From Zoogloea sp041908905 (GTDB lineage: Bacteria > Pseudomonadota > Gammaproteobacteria > Burkholderiales > Rhodocyclaceae): 32,827 nucleotides of DNA. The translations under genes and the position numbers were made by a program. Below, one piece after another: positions 7,471-15,335 of this stretch. Below the pieces are notes generated by a model. It worked only from the letters and a program-made list of their open reading frames with translations, was not told where the DNA came from and did not search any database. The stretch spans positions 1-32,827 of the forward strand of contig NZ_JAYREK010000042.1 in assembly GCF_041908905.1 (NCBI RefSeq), read 5' to 3'. Each line of letters opens with the position of its first letter. Position 1 is the first letter of the stretch.

Positions 7471-7860
7471 ATGACAGAGGTGATTTTGAAGAAACAGCGC
7501 CCGAAGCATCTGGCGCTGAACCAGATCAGGCTCCCCTTGCCGGGAATCGTCTCGATTCTGCACCGTGTGAGTGGCGCTGGCCTGTTCCTGATGCTGCCGG
7601 TGCTTCTCTCGCTGTTTGCCAACAGTGTCGGCTCGCCGGAGTCCTACGCGGCTTACAAGGCGGTTGTGGGCAACATTTTCGTCAAGCTCCTCCTGCTCGG
7701 TCTGCTGTGGGCTTATCTGCATCACTTCTGCGCAGGCATCCGTTTCCTGCTGCTCGACGTGCATGTGGGTGTTGAAAAGGAAGCCGCGCGCAACAGCAGC
7801 CGGATCGTCCTGATCGTCAGCCTCCTTCTCACCGCCTTCATTGGAGCCAAGCTATGGTAA
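7471..7860 (+). CDS. sdhC: Succinate dehydrogenase cytochrome b556 subunit
   Basis: A 129-residue membrane subunit of complex II. It anchors the catalytic subunits and helps form the quinone site and heme b site with SdhD. Three hydrophobic helices are visible (about 30-51, 68-93, 109-127). The N-terminal SILHRVSGAGLF (28-39) is the family signature, with His31, Arg32 and Ser34 near the quinone. His84 in LHHFCAGIRFLLLD is the probable heme ligand. The ATG at 7471 is preceded by GAGGGAAAATCT; an in-frame ATG at 7414 would lie at the promoter and is rejected. It overlaps sdhD by 7 bases, so the two are translationally coupled. It is the first gene of the sdhCDAB-sdhE-gltA-suc train. Confidence 0.95.
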   Translation: MTEVILKKQRPKHLALNQIRLPLPGIVSILHRVSGAGLFLMLPVLLSLFANSVGSPESYAAYKAVVGNIFVKLLLLGLLWAYLHHFCAGIRFLLLDVHVGVEKEAARNSSRIVLIVSLLLTAFIGAKLW

Positions 7861-8201
7861 AGCCCGTCATCGTTGGAGCCCATTACGGTTTTCGGGATTG
7901 GCTCGCCCAGCGCGTCACCGCCGTGGTGATGGCGCTGTATACGGTCATCTTCGCCATTTCCGCGCTGATGCTGCCCGATGCCTCCTTCGAGAGCTGGCGT
8001 GGCCTGTTCTCGGCCAGCTTCATGAAGTTCGCAACCTTCCTGTTCTTCATGTCGCTGTTCTATCACGCCTGGATCGGCGTGCGTGACATCTTCATGGACT
8101 ACATCAAGCCGACCGGCGTGCGCCTGGTCCTGCATTCCGTCGTCGTTCTCCTGCTCGTCGGCTACGCCGGCTGGGTTGGTCAGATTCTCTGGAGGCTGTA
8201 A
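7854..8201 (+). CDS. sdhD: Succinate dehydrogenase membrane anchor subunit
   Basis: A 115-residue hydrophobic anchor with three membrane helices (about 16-40, 54-76, 88-114). The motif FYHAWIGVRDIFMDYIKP contains the heme-ligand region His71 and the Arg-Asp pair typical of SdhD. The N-terminal GAHYGFRDWLAQRVTAV is also characteristic. Its ATG lies inside the end of sdhC (ATGGTAA). Its stop codon is immediately followed by the GTG start of sdhA, and the GGAGG ribosome site for sdhA lies within its last codons. The subunit acts with SdhC in the cytoplasmic membrane to pass electrons to ubiquinone. Confidence 0.94.
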   Translation: MVKPVIVGAHYGFRDWLAQRVTAVVMALYTVIFAISALMLPDASFESWRGLFSASFMKFATFLFFMSLFYHAWIGVRDIFMDYIKPTGVRLVLHSVVVLLLVGYAGWVGQILWRL

Positions 8202-9995
8202 GTGAAAGTCGCAAAGCGTACCTTTGATGCGGTTATTGTCGGTGCCGGTGGTGCTGGCCTGCGGGCAGCTCTGCAGCTTTCCGAGGCGGGCCTCAAGACC
8301 GCCGTGCTGACCAAGGTCTTCCCGACCCGCTCCCACACCGTGGCGGCGCAGGGCGGTGTTGCGGCCTCCCTGGGCAACTCGACCGAGGACAACTGGCACT
8401 GGCACATGTACGACACCGTCAAGGGGTCGGACTGGCTCGGTGACCAGGATGCCATCGAGTTCATGGTCAAGAAGGCCAATGAGGTCGTCGTCGAGCTCGA
8501 GCACTACGGCATGCCCTTCGACCGGACCGACAACGGCAAGATCTACCAGCGTCCGTTCGGCGGCCACTCGCAGAACTACGGCCAGACCCCGGTCTCCCGC
8601 TCCTGCGCCGCGGCCGACCGTACCGGTCACGCGATGCTGCACGCCCTGTACCAGCGCAACGTCCGTGCCAACACCCAGTTCTTCGTCGAGTGGATGGCGA
8701 TGGACCTGATCCGCAACGCCGACGGTGACGTGCTGGGTGTGACCGCCATGGAAATGGAAACCGGCGAGGTCTCCATCTTCCATGCCAAGGCCACCATCTT
8801 CGCCACCGGCGGTGCCGGTCGCATCTACTACAGCTCCACCAACGCCTTCATCAACACCGGTGACGGTGTCGGCATGGCGGCCCGCGCCGGCATCCCGCTC
8901 GAGGACATGGAGTTCTGGCAGTTCCACCCGACCGGCGTGGCCGGTGCCGGCGTGCTCATCACCGAAGGCGTGCGCGGCGAGGGCGGTATCCTCCGCAACT
9001 CCTCCGGCGAGCGCTTCATGGAGCGCTACGCGCCGAACCTGAAGGATCTCGCGTCCCGCGACGTCGTGTCCCGTTCGATGGTCACCGAGATCAACGAAGG
9101 CCGCGGCTGTGGTTCCGAGAAGGACCACGTCCTGCTCGACATCACCCACCTGTCGCCCGAGACCATCATGAAGCGCCTGCCTGGCATTCGTGAAATCTCG
9201 ATCCAGTTCGCCGGCGTCGATCCGATCAAGGCCCCGATTCCGGTCGTCCCGACCTGTCACTACCAGATGGGCGGCATCCCGACCAACTACAAGGGTCAGG
9301 TCATTGTGCCGAAGGACGGCAACCCGAACGTTCCGGTGCCGGGCTTCTACGCCGCCGGCGAATGTGCCTGCGCCTCGGTGCACGGCGCCAACCGTCTCGG
9401 CACCAACTCGCTGCTCGACCTGCTGGTGTTCGGCAAGTCCGCCGGCGAGACCGTGGTGGCCGACTTCCAGTCCGGCCAGCTCACGCTCAAGCCGCTGCCC
9501 GACGATGCCGCCGATGTTTCCCTGGCCCGTATCGCCCGCCTCGAGTCGCAGACCAACGGCGTCGAAGTCAACGACGTCCGCCTCGACATGCAGCGCACGA
9601 TGCAGAAGCACGCCGGCGTGTTCCGTTTTGCCGACATGCTGAAGGAAGGTGTCGCCAAGATCCTCGAAGTCGCCGAGCGCGCCAAGCACACCCAGATCAA
9701 GGACAAGTCCAAGGTCTGGAACACGGCCCGTACCGAAGCCCTCGAGCTCGACAACCTCATCGAAGTCGCCAAGGCCACGATGATCTCCGCCGAGGCCCGC
9801 AAGGAGTCCCGTGGCGCCCACGTGCGTGACGACGCGATCGACTGCGCCGAGACGCCGAACGGCCGCGATGACAAGAACTGGTTGAAGCACACGCTGTGGT
9901 ACAGCGAAGGCAACCGCCTCGACTACAAGCCGGTGAATCTGCAGCCGATGTCCGCCGACGTCGAGCCGATCGCCCTTGCCAAGCGTACCTACTGA
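8202..9995 (+). CDS. sdhA: Succinate dehydrogenase flavoprotein subunit
   Basis: The 597-residue catalytic subunit of complex II, oxidising succinate to fumarate. The FAD-binding loop VGAGGAGLRAAL is at 13-24. TRSHTVAAQGGVAA carries His45, the expected covalent FAD attachment. FHPTG, ASRDVVSRS and the C-terminal HGANRLGTNSLLDLLVFG complete the active site and flavin pocket. The start is a GTG (8202) directly after the sdhD TAA, with GGAGG seven bases upstream; no better ATG exists. A 19-base gap with GGAGAA separates it from sdhB. Full length for the family. Confidence 0.97.
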   Translation: MKVAKRTFDAVIVGAGGAGLRAALQLSEAGLKTAVLTKVFPTRSHTVAAQGGVAASLGNSTEDNWHWHMYDTVKGSDWLGDQDAIEFMVKKANEVVVELEHYGMPFDRTDNGKIYQRPFGGHSQNYGQTPVSRSCAAADRTGHAMLHALYQRNVRANTQFFVEWMAMDLIRNADGDVLGVTAMEMETGEVSIFHAKATIFATGGAGRIYYSSTNAFINTGDGVGMAARAGIPLEDMEFWQFHPTGVAGAGVLITEGVRGEGGILRNSSGERFMERYAPNLKDLASRDVVSRSMVTEINEGRGCGSEKDHVLLDITHLSPETIMKRLPGIREISIQFAGVDPIKAPIPVVPTCHYQMGGIPTNYKGQVIVPKDGNPNVPVPGFYAAGECACASVHGANRLGTNSLLDLLVFGKSAGETVVADFQSGQLTLKPLPDDAADVSLARIARLESQTNGVEVNDVRLDMQRTMQKHAGVFRFADMLKEGVAKILEVAERAKHTQIKDKSKVWNTARTEALELDNLIEVAKATMISAEARKESRGAHVRDDAIDCAETPNGRDDKNWLKHTLWYSEGNRLDYKPVNLQPMSADVEPIALAKRTY

Positions 9996-10014
9996 GCGTT
10001 CCGGAGAACAACAA

Positions 10015-10728
10015 ATGAGCAGCAAGCGAACCGTAAAATTCCAGATTTACCGTTACGATCCGGACAAGGACGACAAGCCGTACATGCAGGACATCTCCGT
10101 CGAACTCGAAGAGTCCGACAAGAAGCTCCTGGACGCGCTGGTCCGCCTCAAGGCCAAGGACGACACCCTGTCCTTCCGTCGCTCCTGCCGTGAAGGTGTG
10201 TGTGGCTCCGACGCCATGAACATCAACGGCAAGAACGGCCTGGCCTGCCTCACCAGCGTCGATGAGCTCGCCCAGCCGATCACCATCCGTCCGCTGCCGG
10301 GCCTGCCGGTCATCCGCGACGTCATCGTCGACATGACCCAGTTCTTCAAGCAGTACCACTCGATCAAGCCCTACCTGATCAACAACGACCCGGCGCCCGA
10401 GCGCGAGCGTCTGCAGTCGCCCGAAGACCGGGAAGAGCTCAACGGTCTCTACGAGTGCATCCTCTGCGCATGCTGCTCCACGAGCTGTCCGTCGTTCTGG
10501 TGGAATCCGGACAAGTTCGTCGGCCCGGCCGGTCTGCTGGCGGCCTATCGTTTCCTCGCGGATACCCGTGACCAGGCGACCAGCGAGCGTCTCGACAACC
10601 TGGAAGATCCGTACCGTCTGTTCCGTTGCCACTCGATCATGAACTGCGTCGACGTCTGCCCGAAGGGCCTGAACCCGACGAAGGCGATTGGCAAGATCAA
10701 GGACATGATGGTCCGTCGCGCGGTATGA
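10015..10728 (+). CDS. sdhB: Succinate dehydrogenase iron-sulfur subunit
   Basis: A 237-residue electron-transfer subunit that links the flavin of SdhA to the quinone site of SdhCD. The N-terminal plant-ferredoxin-like part holds the [2Fe-2S] motif CREGVCGSDAM plus a later Cys (GLAC). The C-terminal part has CILCACCSTSCPSFWW and CHSIMNCVDVCPKGLNP for the [4Fe-4S] and [3Fe-4S] clusters. The ATG at 10015 is chosen over an in-frame ATG at 9976, which lies inside sdhA. The stop overlaps the sdhE start (ATGA), showing tight coupling to the assembly factor. Confidence 0.97.
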   Translation: MSSKRTVKFQIYRYDPDKDDKPYMQDISVELEESDKKLLDALVRLKAKDDTLSFRRSCREGVCGSDAMNINGKNGLACLTSVDELAQPITIRPLPGLPVIRDVIVDMTQFFKQYHSIKPYLINNDPAPERERLQSPEDREELNGLYECILCACCSTSCPSFWWNPDKFVGPAGLLAAYRFLADTRDQATSERLDNLEDPYRLFRCHSIMNCVDVCPKGLNPTKAIGKIKDMMVRRAV

Positions 10729-10961
10729 CGCTGAACAGGGGGCGTGTGCGCTGGCAGTGCCGTCGGGCTCTCCTCGAGCTCGATCTGGTGTTCACGCGCT
10801 TCCTCGAAAGGCACTTTGACCATCTCACCGATGGTCAGCTGGCTGATCTGGACGACCTGCTGCGTGTCGAAGACCATGACCTGTGGGCCATGGTCAACGG
10901 TAGCAAGCCTGTCGAAAATGATCGCTGGAAGGAAATGGTGGAACTGCTGCGTGCGGGCTGA
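10725..10961 (+). CDS. sdhE: FAD assembly factor SdhE (SDH assembly factor 2 family)
   Basis: A 78-residue small cytoplasmic protein of the SdhE/Sdh5/YgfY family, which promotes covalent attachment of FAD to SdhA. The conserved N-terminal block is CRRALLELDLVFTRFLERHF, and FDHLTDGQLADLDDLLRVEDHDLWAMV completes the helical bundle. The usual RGxxE motif reads RALLE here, so the conserved glycine is replaced by alanine. The ATG overlaps the sdhB stop by four bases. The last codons and the stop lie inside a strong hairpin (10939-10974). The assignment is firm from position and family pattern. Confidence 0.9.
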   Translation: MTLNRGRVRWQCRRALLELDLVFTRFLERHFDHLTDGQLADLDDLLRVEDHDLWAMVNGSKPVENDRWKEMVELLRAG

Positions 10962-10974
10962 CGCAGCAGTTCCA
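10939..10974 (+). promoter_or_regulatory. Strong intercistronic hairpin, sdhE-gltA junction
   Basis: TGGAACTGCTGCGT (10939-10952) and ACGCAGCAGTTCCA (10961-10974) form a perfect 14-bp stem with an 8-base loop. The stem includes the end of sdhE, with the stop codon at the loop/stem boundary. No T tract follows, so it is not a classical intrinsic terminator. A role in 3'-end protection, RNA processing or a rate step between sdh and gltA is inference. Confidence 0.7.
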
Positions 10975-11017
10975 TCGCTTGGGAGCTTGAGTTAAAACAG
11001 GAAAAAGGGACCACTAC

Positions 11018-12316
11018 ATGACCACGACGCAACGCACCGCTTCACTGACCATCGACGGCAAGACCACCGAGTTTCCGATCATGTCGGGCACTCACGGCAA
11101 CGATGTGATCGATATCCGTAGCCTTGGCGGCAAAACCGGCCTCTTCACTTATGATTCCGGCTTCCTGTCTACGGCCAGCTGCCAGTCCAAGGTCACCTAT
11201 ATCGACGGTGACAAGGGCGAGCTGCTTTACCGTGGTTATCCGATCGAGCAGCTTGCGGAAAACTGCAACTTCCTCGAGGTCACCTACCTGCTGAAGAACG
11301 GCGAGCTGCCGAACGCGACCCAGAAGATCGATTTCGAAAACACCATCAAGCGTCACACGATGGTGCATGAGCAGCTCTCCAAGTTCTACTCCGGCTTCCG
11401 CCGCGATGCTCACCCGATGGCCGTCATGACCGGCGTGGTCGGCGCGCTGTCCGCGTTCTACCACGACGCGATGGACTTCTCCGACGCCGAGCACCGCAAC
11501 GTCAGCTTCAACCGCCTGGTTGCCAAGCTGCCGACCATCGTCGCGATGGCCTACAAGTACAACACCGGCATGCCGTTCATGTACCCGGACAACGATCTGG
11601 ACTACACGGCCAACTTCATGCGCATGATGTTCGGCAACCCGTGCGAGAAGTACGTCCCGAACCCGGTGCTGGTGCGCGCCCTCGACATCATCTTCACCCT
11701 GCACGCCGACCACGAGCAGAACGCCTCCACCTCCACGGTGCGCCTGGCGGGCTCCTCCGGTGCCAACCCGTTCGCCTGTATCGCCGCCGGCATCGCCTGC
11801 CTGTGGGGCCCGGCTCACGGTGGCGCGAACGAAGCCTGCCTCAACATGCTCGAGGAAATCGGCGACGTCTCCCGCGTCGGTGAGTACATCAAGCGCGCGA
11901 AGGACAAGAACGACTCCTTCAAGCTGATGGGCTTCGGTCACCGCGTCTACAAGAACTTCGACCCGCGCGCCAAGCTGATGGGCAAGGTCTGTGGCGAAGT
12001 GCTGGGCGAACTCGGCCTCGAGAACGACCGCCTCTTCAAGCTCGCCAAGGAGCTCGAAAAGATCGCCCTCGAAGACGACTACTTCGTCGAGAAGAAGCTC
12101 TACCCGAATGTAGACTTCTACTCCGGCATCGTCCAGAAGGCCCTCGGCATCCCGACCGAAATGTTCACCTGCATTTTCGCGCTGGCCCGTACCGTCGGCT
12201 GGATGACCCAGTGGGAAGAGATGATCACCGATCCGGAGTACAAGATCGGCCGTCCGCGTCAGCTCTACATCGGCGCCGCCCGCCGCGACGTCGTGCCGCT
12301 GGCCCAGCGCGGCTAA
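11018..12316 (+). CDS. gltA: Citrate synthase (type II)
   Basis: A 432-residue hexameric-type citrate synthase, condensing acetyl-CoA and oxaloacetate. The N-terminal beta-rich segment (about 1-60, IDGKTTEFPIMSGTHG...) is typical of the Gram-negative, NADH-sensitive enzymes. The catalytic residues lie in HADHEQNASTSTVR, GFGHRVYKNFDPR and PNVDFYSGI. GPAHGGANEA is the CoA/substrate loop. A GGAAAAAGGGA stretch supplies the ribosome site. It follows sdhE by 56 bases and precedes sucA by 155 bases of structured non-coding DNA, so it is probably co-transcribed but may be adjusted separately by the flanking hairpins. Confidence 0.97.
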   Translation: MTTTQRTASLTIDGKTTEFPIMSGTHGNDVIDIRSLGGKTGLFTYDSGFLSTASCQSKVTYIDGDKGELLYRGYPIEQLAENCNFLEVTYLLKNGELPNATQKIDFENTIKRHTMVHEQLSKFYSGFRRDAHPMAVMTGVVGALSAFYHDAMDFSDAEHRNVSFNRLVAKLPTIVAMAYKYNTGMPFMYPDNDLDYTANFMRMMFGNPCEKYVPNPVLVRALDIIFTLHADHEQNASTSTVRLAGSSGANPFACIAAGIACLWGPAHGGANEACLNMLEEIGDVSRVGEYIKRAKDKNDSFKLMGFGHRVYKNFDPRAKLMGKVCGEVLGELGLENDRLFKLAKELEKIALEDDYFVEKKLYPNVDFYSGIVQKALGIPTEMFTCIFALARTVGWMTQWEEMITDPEYKIGRPRQLYIGAARRDVVPLAQRG

Positions 12317-12327
12317 GTCAGCCCGGA

Positions 12328-12421
12328 GGGGGGAGGAGAGACAGTAAGCAGATGCGGGATACTCGAGTCTTCGAGTCTCCCGCTTTGCTTATCTGAAGAA
12401 CAAGCAAAGGGGGTCCTCCCC
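12328..12421 (+). promoter_or_regulatory. Structured gltA-sucA intergenic leader with alternative stems
   Basis: Three colinear pairings build a long interrupted hairpin: TAAGCA (12345-12350) with TGCTTA (12386-12391), GCGGGA (12354-12359) with TCCCGC (12378-12383), and ACTCGA (12361-12366) with TCGAGT (12371-12376) around a 4-base loop. An outer GGGGAGGA-type segment (about 12329-12338) can pair with TCCTCCCC (12414-12421). A competing stem pairs CTTTGCTT (12383-12390) with AAGCAAAG (12402-12409) and would disrupt the base of the first. There is no T tract. This resembles a conformational switch or processing site before sucA; the function is inferred. Confidence 0.6.
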
Positions 12422-12471
12422 GCCGTCAGTCCGTAATTCCAAAAATCAAGACACAAGCCAGGTGGTCGCCC

Positions 12472-15297
12472 ATGATGAAACAGCTTTTTGAAAGCTCCCA
12501 ACTGTTCGGCAGCAACGCGCCGTTCATCGAGGAACTTTACGAGAACTATCTCGAAAATCCGGATTCCGTCTCCGAAGAGTGGCGGTCGTATTTCGATTCG
12601 ATGCAGAACCAGCCCGGCGCGGCTCGGGACGTCGCCCACTATCCGATCATCAATGCCTTCGCCGAGATGGCCAAGCGCGGCCCGGTGCGTACCGTGGTCG
12701 ATTCCGGTGCCAACCAGAAGCAGGTCAGCGTCCTCCAGCTGATCAACGCCCACCGTTTCCTGGGCACCCGCTGGGCACAGCTCGACCCGCTGAAGCGTAC
12801 CGAGCGTCCGGAGATCCACGAGCTCGAGCTGTCCCACTACGGCTTCACCGAGGCTGATCTCAACGAGACCTTCAACACCGGCTCCTTCCACGGCCTGCCG
12901 AGCGACCGCGCCACCCTGCGCGAGATCCTCGACGCCGTGCGCCAGACCTACTGCGGTTCGATCGGCGCCGAGTACATGTACATGACGGATATCGGCGAGA
13001 AGCGCTGGATCCAGGCCCGCCTCGAGCCCACCCGCGGCCGCCCGTCCTTCGACGCGCCCAAGCAGCGGCGCATCCTCGAGCGCCTTACGGCCGCCGAGAC
13101 GATGGAGCGCTACCTCCACACCAAGTACGTCGGCCAGAAGCGTTTCTCCCTCGAAGGCGGCGAGAGCACCATCGTCGCGATGGATGAGCTGATCCGCGTC
13201 GCCGGCAGCAAGGGCGTGGCCGAGATCGTCATCGGCATGGCCCACCGCGGCCGCCTCAACGTGCTGGTCAACACCCTCGGCAAGTCGCCGAGCATGCTGT
13301 TCTCCGAGTTCGAGGGCAAGGCAGTCTCCGATCTCTCCGCCGGCGACGTGAAGTACCACATGGGCTTCTCCTCCGACGTCATGACCGATGGCGGCCCGGT
13401 GCACCTGACCCTGGCCTTCAACCCGTCCCACCTCGAGATCGTCAATCCGGTGGTCGAGGGTTCGGTGTATGCCCGTCAGATCCGCCGTGGCGAGAACGGC
13501 AAGGCCGAAGTCGTGCCGGTCCTGATCCACGGCGATGCCGCCGTGGCCGGCCAGGGCGTCAACCAGGAAATGCTCAACTTCGCGCAGACCCGCGGCTACG
13601 GCACGGGCGGCACGATCCACATCGTGGTGAACAACCAGATCGGCTTTACCACCTCCGATCCGCGCGACTACCGCTCCTCCCTGTACTGCACCGACATCTT
13701 CAAGATGGCGGAAGCCCCGATCTTCCACGTGAACGGCGATGATCCCGAAGCCGTCGCGTTCGTGATGGGCCTGGCCGTCGAGTACCGCCAGGAGTTCAAG
13801 AAGGACGTGGTCATCGACATCGTCTGCTACCGCAAGCTCGGCCACAACGAAGCCGACGAGCCGATGGTGACCCAGCCGCTGATGTACAAGAAGATCGCCA
13901 AGCACCCGGGCACCCGCAAGCTCTACGCGGACAAGCTGGTTGCGCTGGGCGTCTGCCAGGCCGACGAGCCGGACCAGTTCATCAAGGACTACCGCGCCGC
14001 CCTCGACAAGGGCGAGCTGCTCACCAATCCCGTGCTGTCCGACTTCAAGCGCCAGTTCTCCCAGGACTGGAGCCCGTACGTCAACAAGAAGTACACCGAC
14101 AAGTGCGACACCACCGTTCCGATGGCTGAACTCGAGCGCCTCTCCCAGGCCCTCACGACGCTGCCGGAAGGCTTTGCGCTGCACCCCCGCGTCCAGAAGA
14201 TCATCGACGACCGCAAGGGCATGGGCGAAGGCAAGCTGCCGATCGACTGGGGCATGGGCGAGAACCTCGCCTACGCCAGCCTGCTGGTGCAGGGTTTCGG
14301 CGTGCGCATCTCCGGTGAGGACGTCGGCCGCGGTACCTTCTTCCACCGCCACGCGGCGCTCCACGACCAGAACCGCGACCAGTGGCACCACGGCACCCAC
14401 TATCCGCTGCAGAACATCCGCGAGGGCCAGGGGCCGTTCTACTGCTATGACTCGGTGCTGTCCGAAGAGGCCGTGCTGGCCTTCGAATACGGCTACTCCA
14501 CCGCCGAGCCGAACCAGCTGGTGATCTGGGAGGCCCAGTTCGGCGACTTCGCCAACGGCGCCCAGGTGGTGATGGACCAGTTCATCAGCTCCGGCGAGGC
14601 CAAGTGGGGCCGTCAGTGCGGCCTCGTCATGATGCTCCCGCACGGCTACGAAGGTCAGGGCCCCGAGCACTCCTCCGCCCGCATCGAGCGCTACATGCAG
14701 CTGTGTGCCGAGATGAACATGGAAGTGTGCATCCCGTCCGGCCCGTCGCAGATCTTCCACCTGCTGCGTCGCCAGGCCCTGCGCAAGCTGCGCAAGCCGC
14801 TGGTGATCATCACGCCGAAGTCCCTGTTGCGTCACAAGGATGCGGTGTCCACCCTCGACGACCTGTCGAAGGGTACCTTCCAGACCGTCATCGGCGAGAT
14901 CGACGAACTCGAAGCCAAGAAGGTCAAGCGCGTCGTTGTCTGCTCGGGCAAGATCTACTATGAACTGCTGGCCCATCGCCGCGCCAACGACATCAAGGAC
15001 ATCGCCATCGTCCGTCTGGAGCAGCTGTACCCGTTCCCGGCCGATGCCTTCCGTGCCGAGATCGACAAGTACCCCAACGCCAAGGAAGTCGTCTGGTGTC
15101 AGGAAGAGCCGCGCAACCAGGGTGTCTGGTACTGGCTCGCCTCGCGTCACCACCTCGACAGCGCCATCGGCGACAAGCGCAAGTTCCTGCTGGTGGCCCG
15201 TCCGGCCGCCGCTTCGCCGGCAGTCGGCTACTACGCGAAGCACAACGCGCAGCAGAAGGCCGTCATCGAGAACGCATTTGGCGAAATCAAGGCCTGA
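12472..15297 (+). CDS. sucA: 2-Oxoglutarate dehydrogenase E1 component
   Basis: A 941-residue thiamine-diphosphate enzyme that decarboxylates 2-oxoglutarate and succinylates the lipoyl group of SucB. The N-terminal NAPFIEELYENYLENPDSVSEEW-type segment is the E2-binding/start signature of OGDH E1. HRGRLNVLVNTLGK, GDAAVAGQGVNQE, NNQIGFTT and RKLGHNEADEP hold the thiamine diphosphate and Mg2+ site. The C-terminal half includes the transketolase-like GEDVGRGTFFHRHA and EAQFGDFANGAQVV. Two ATGs are adjacent (12472 and 12475); either may be used. Full length for the family, followed by sucB after 38 bases. Confidence 0.97.
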   Translation: MMKQLFESSQLFGSNAPFIEELYENYLENPDSVSEEWRSYFDSMQNQPGAARDVAHYPIINAFAEMAKRGPVRTVVDSGANQKQVSVLQLINAHRFLGTRWAQLDPLKRTERPEIHELELSHYGFTEADLNETFNTGSFHGLPSDRATLREILDAVRQTYCGSIGAEYMYMTDIGEKRWIQARLEPTRGRPSFDAPKQRRILERLTAAETMERYLHTKYVGQKRFSLEGGESTIVAMDELIRVAGSKGVAEIVIGMAHRGRLNVLVNTLGKSPSMLFSEFEGKAVSDLSAGDVKYHMGFSSDVMTDGGPVHLTLAFNPSHLEIVNPVVEGSVYARQIRRGENGKAEVVPVLIHGDAAVAGQGVNQEMLNFAQTRGYGTGGTIHIVVNNQIGFTTSDPRDYRSSLYCTDIFKMAEAPIFHVNGDDPEAVAFVMGLAVEYRQEFKKDVVIDIVCYRKLGHNEADEPMVTQPLMYKKIAKHPGTRKLYADKLVALGVCQADEPDQFIKDYRAALDKGELLTNPVLSDFKRQFSQDWSPYVNKKYTDKCDTTVPMAELERLSQALTTLPEGFALHPRVQKIIDDRKGMGEGKLPIDWGMGENLAYASLLVQGFGVRISGEDVGRGTFFHRHAALHDQNRDQWHHGTHYPLQNIREGQGPFYCYDSVLSEEAVLAFEYGYSTAEPNQLVIWEAQFGDFANGAQVVMDQFISSGEAKWGRQCGLVMMLPHGYEGQGPEHSSARIERYMQLCAEMNMEVCIPSGPSQIFHLLRRQALRKLRKPLVIITPKSLLRHKDAVSTLDDLSKGTFQTVIGEIDELEAKKVKRVVVCSGKIYYELLAHRRANDIKDIAIVRLEQLYPFPADAFRAEIDKYPNAKEVVWCQEEPRNQGVWYWLASRHHLDSAIGDKRKFLLVARPAAASPAVGYYAKHNAQQKAVIENAFGEIKA

Positions 15298-15335
15298 TGC
15301 CCTGTTAGTGCCCCACCATAATCAAGGGAGAGAAT

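Noticed and set aside
7722..10025. A 767-codon minus-strand open frame opposite sdhD and sdhA
   Set aside because: Antisense shadow of conserved succinate dehydrogenase genes.
10939..10974. Rho-independent terminator after sdhE
   Set aside because: The stem is strong but is followed by TCGCTTGGG, not a T tract, so it is listed as a hairpin only.
12313..15243. A long minus-strand open frame opposite sucA
   Set aside because: It mirrors sucA codon structure and shows no domain; sucA is unmistakable.
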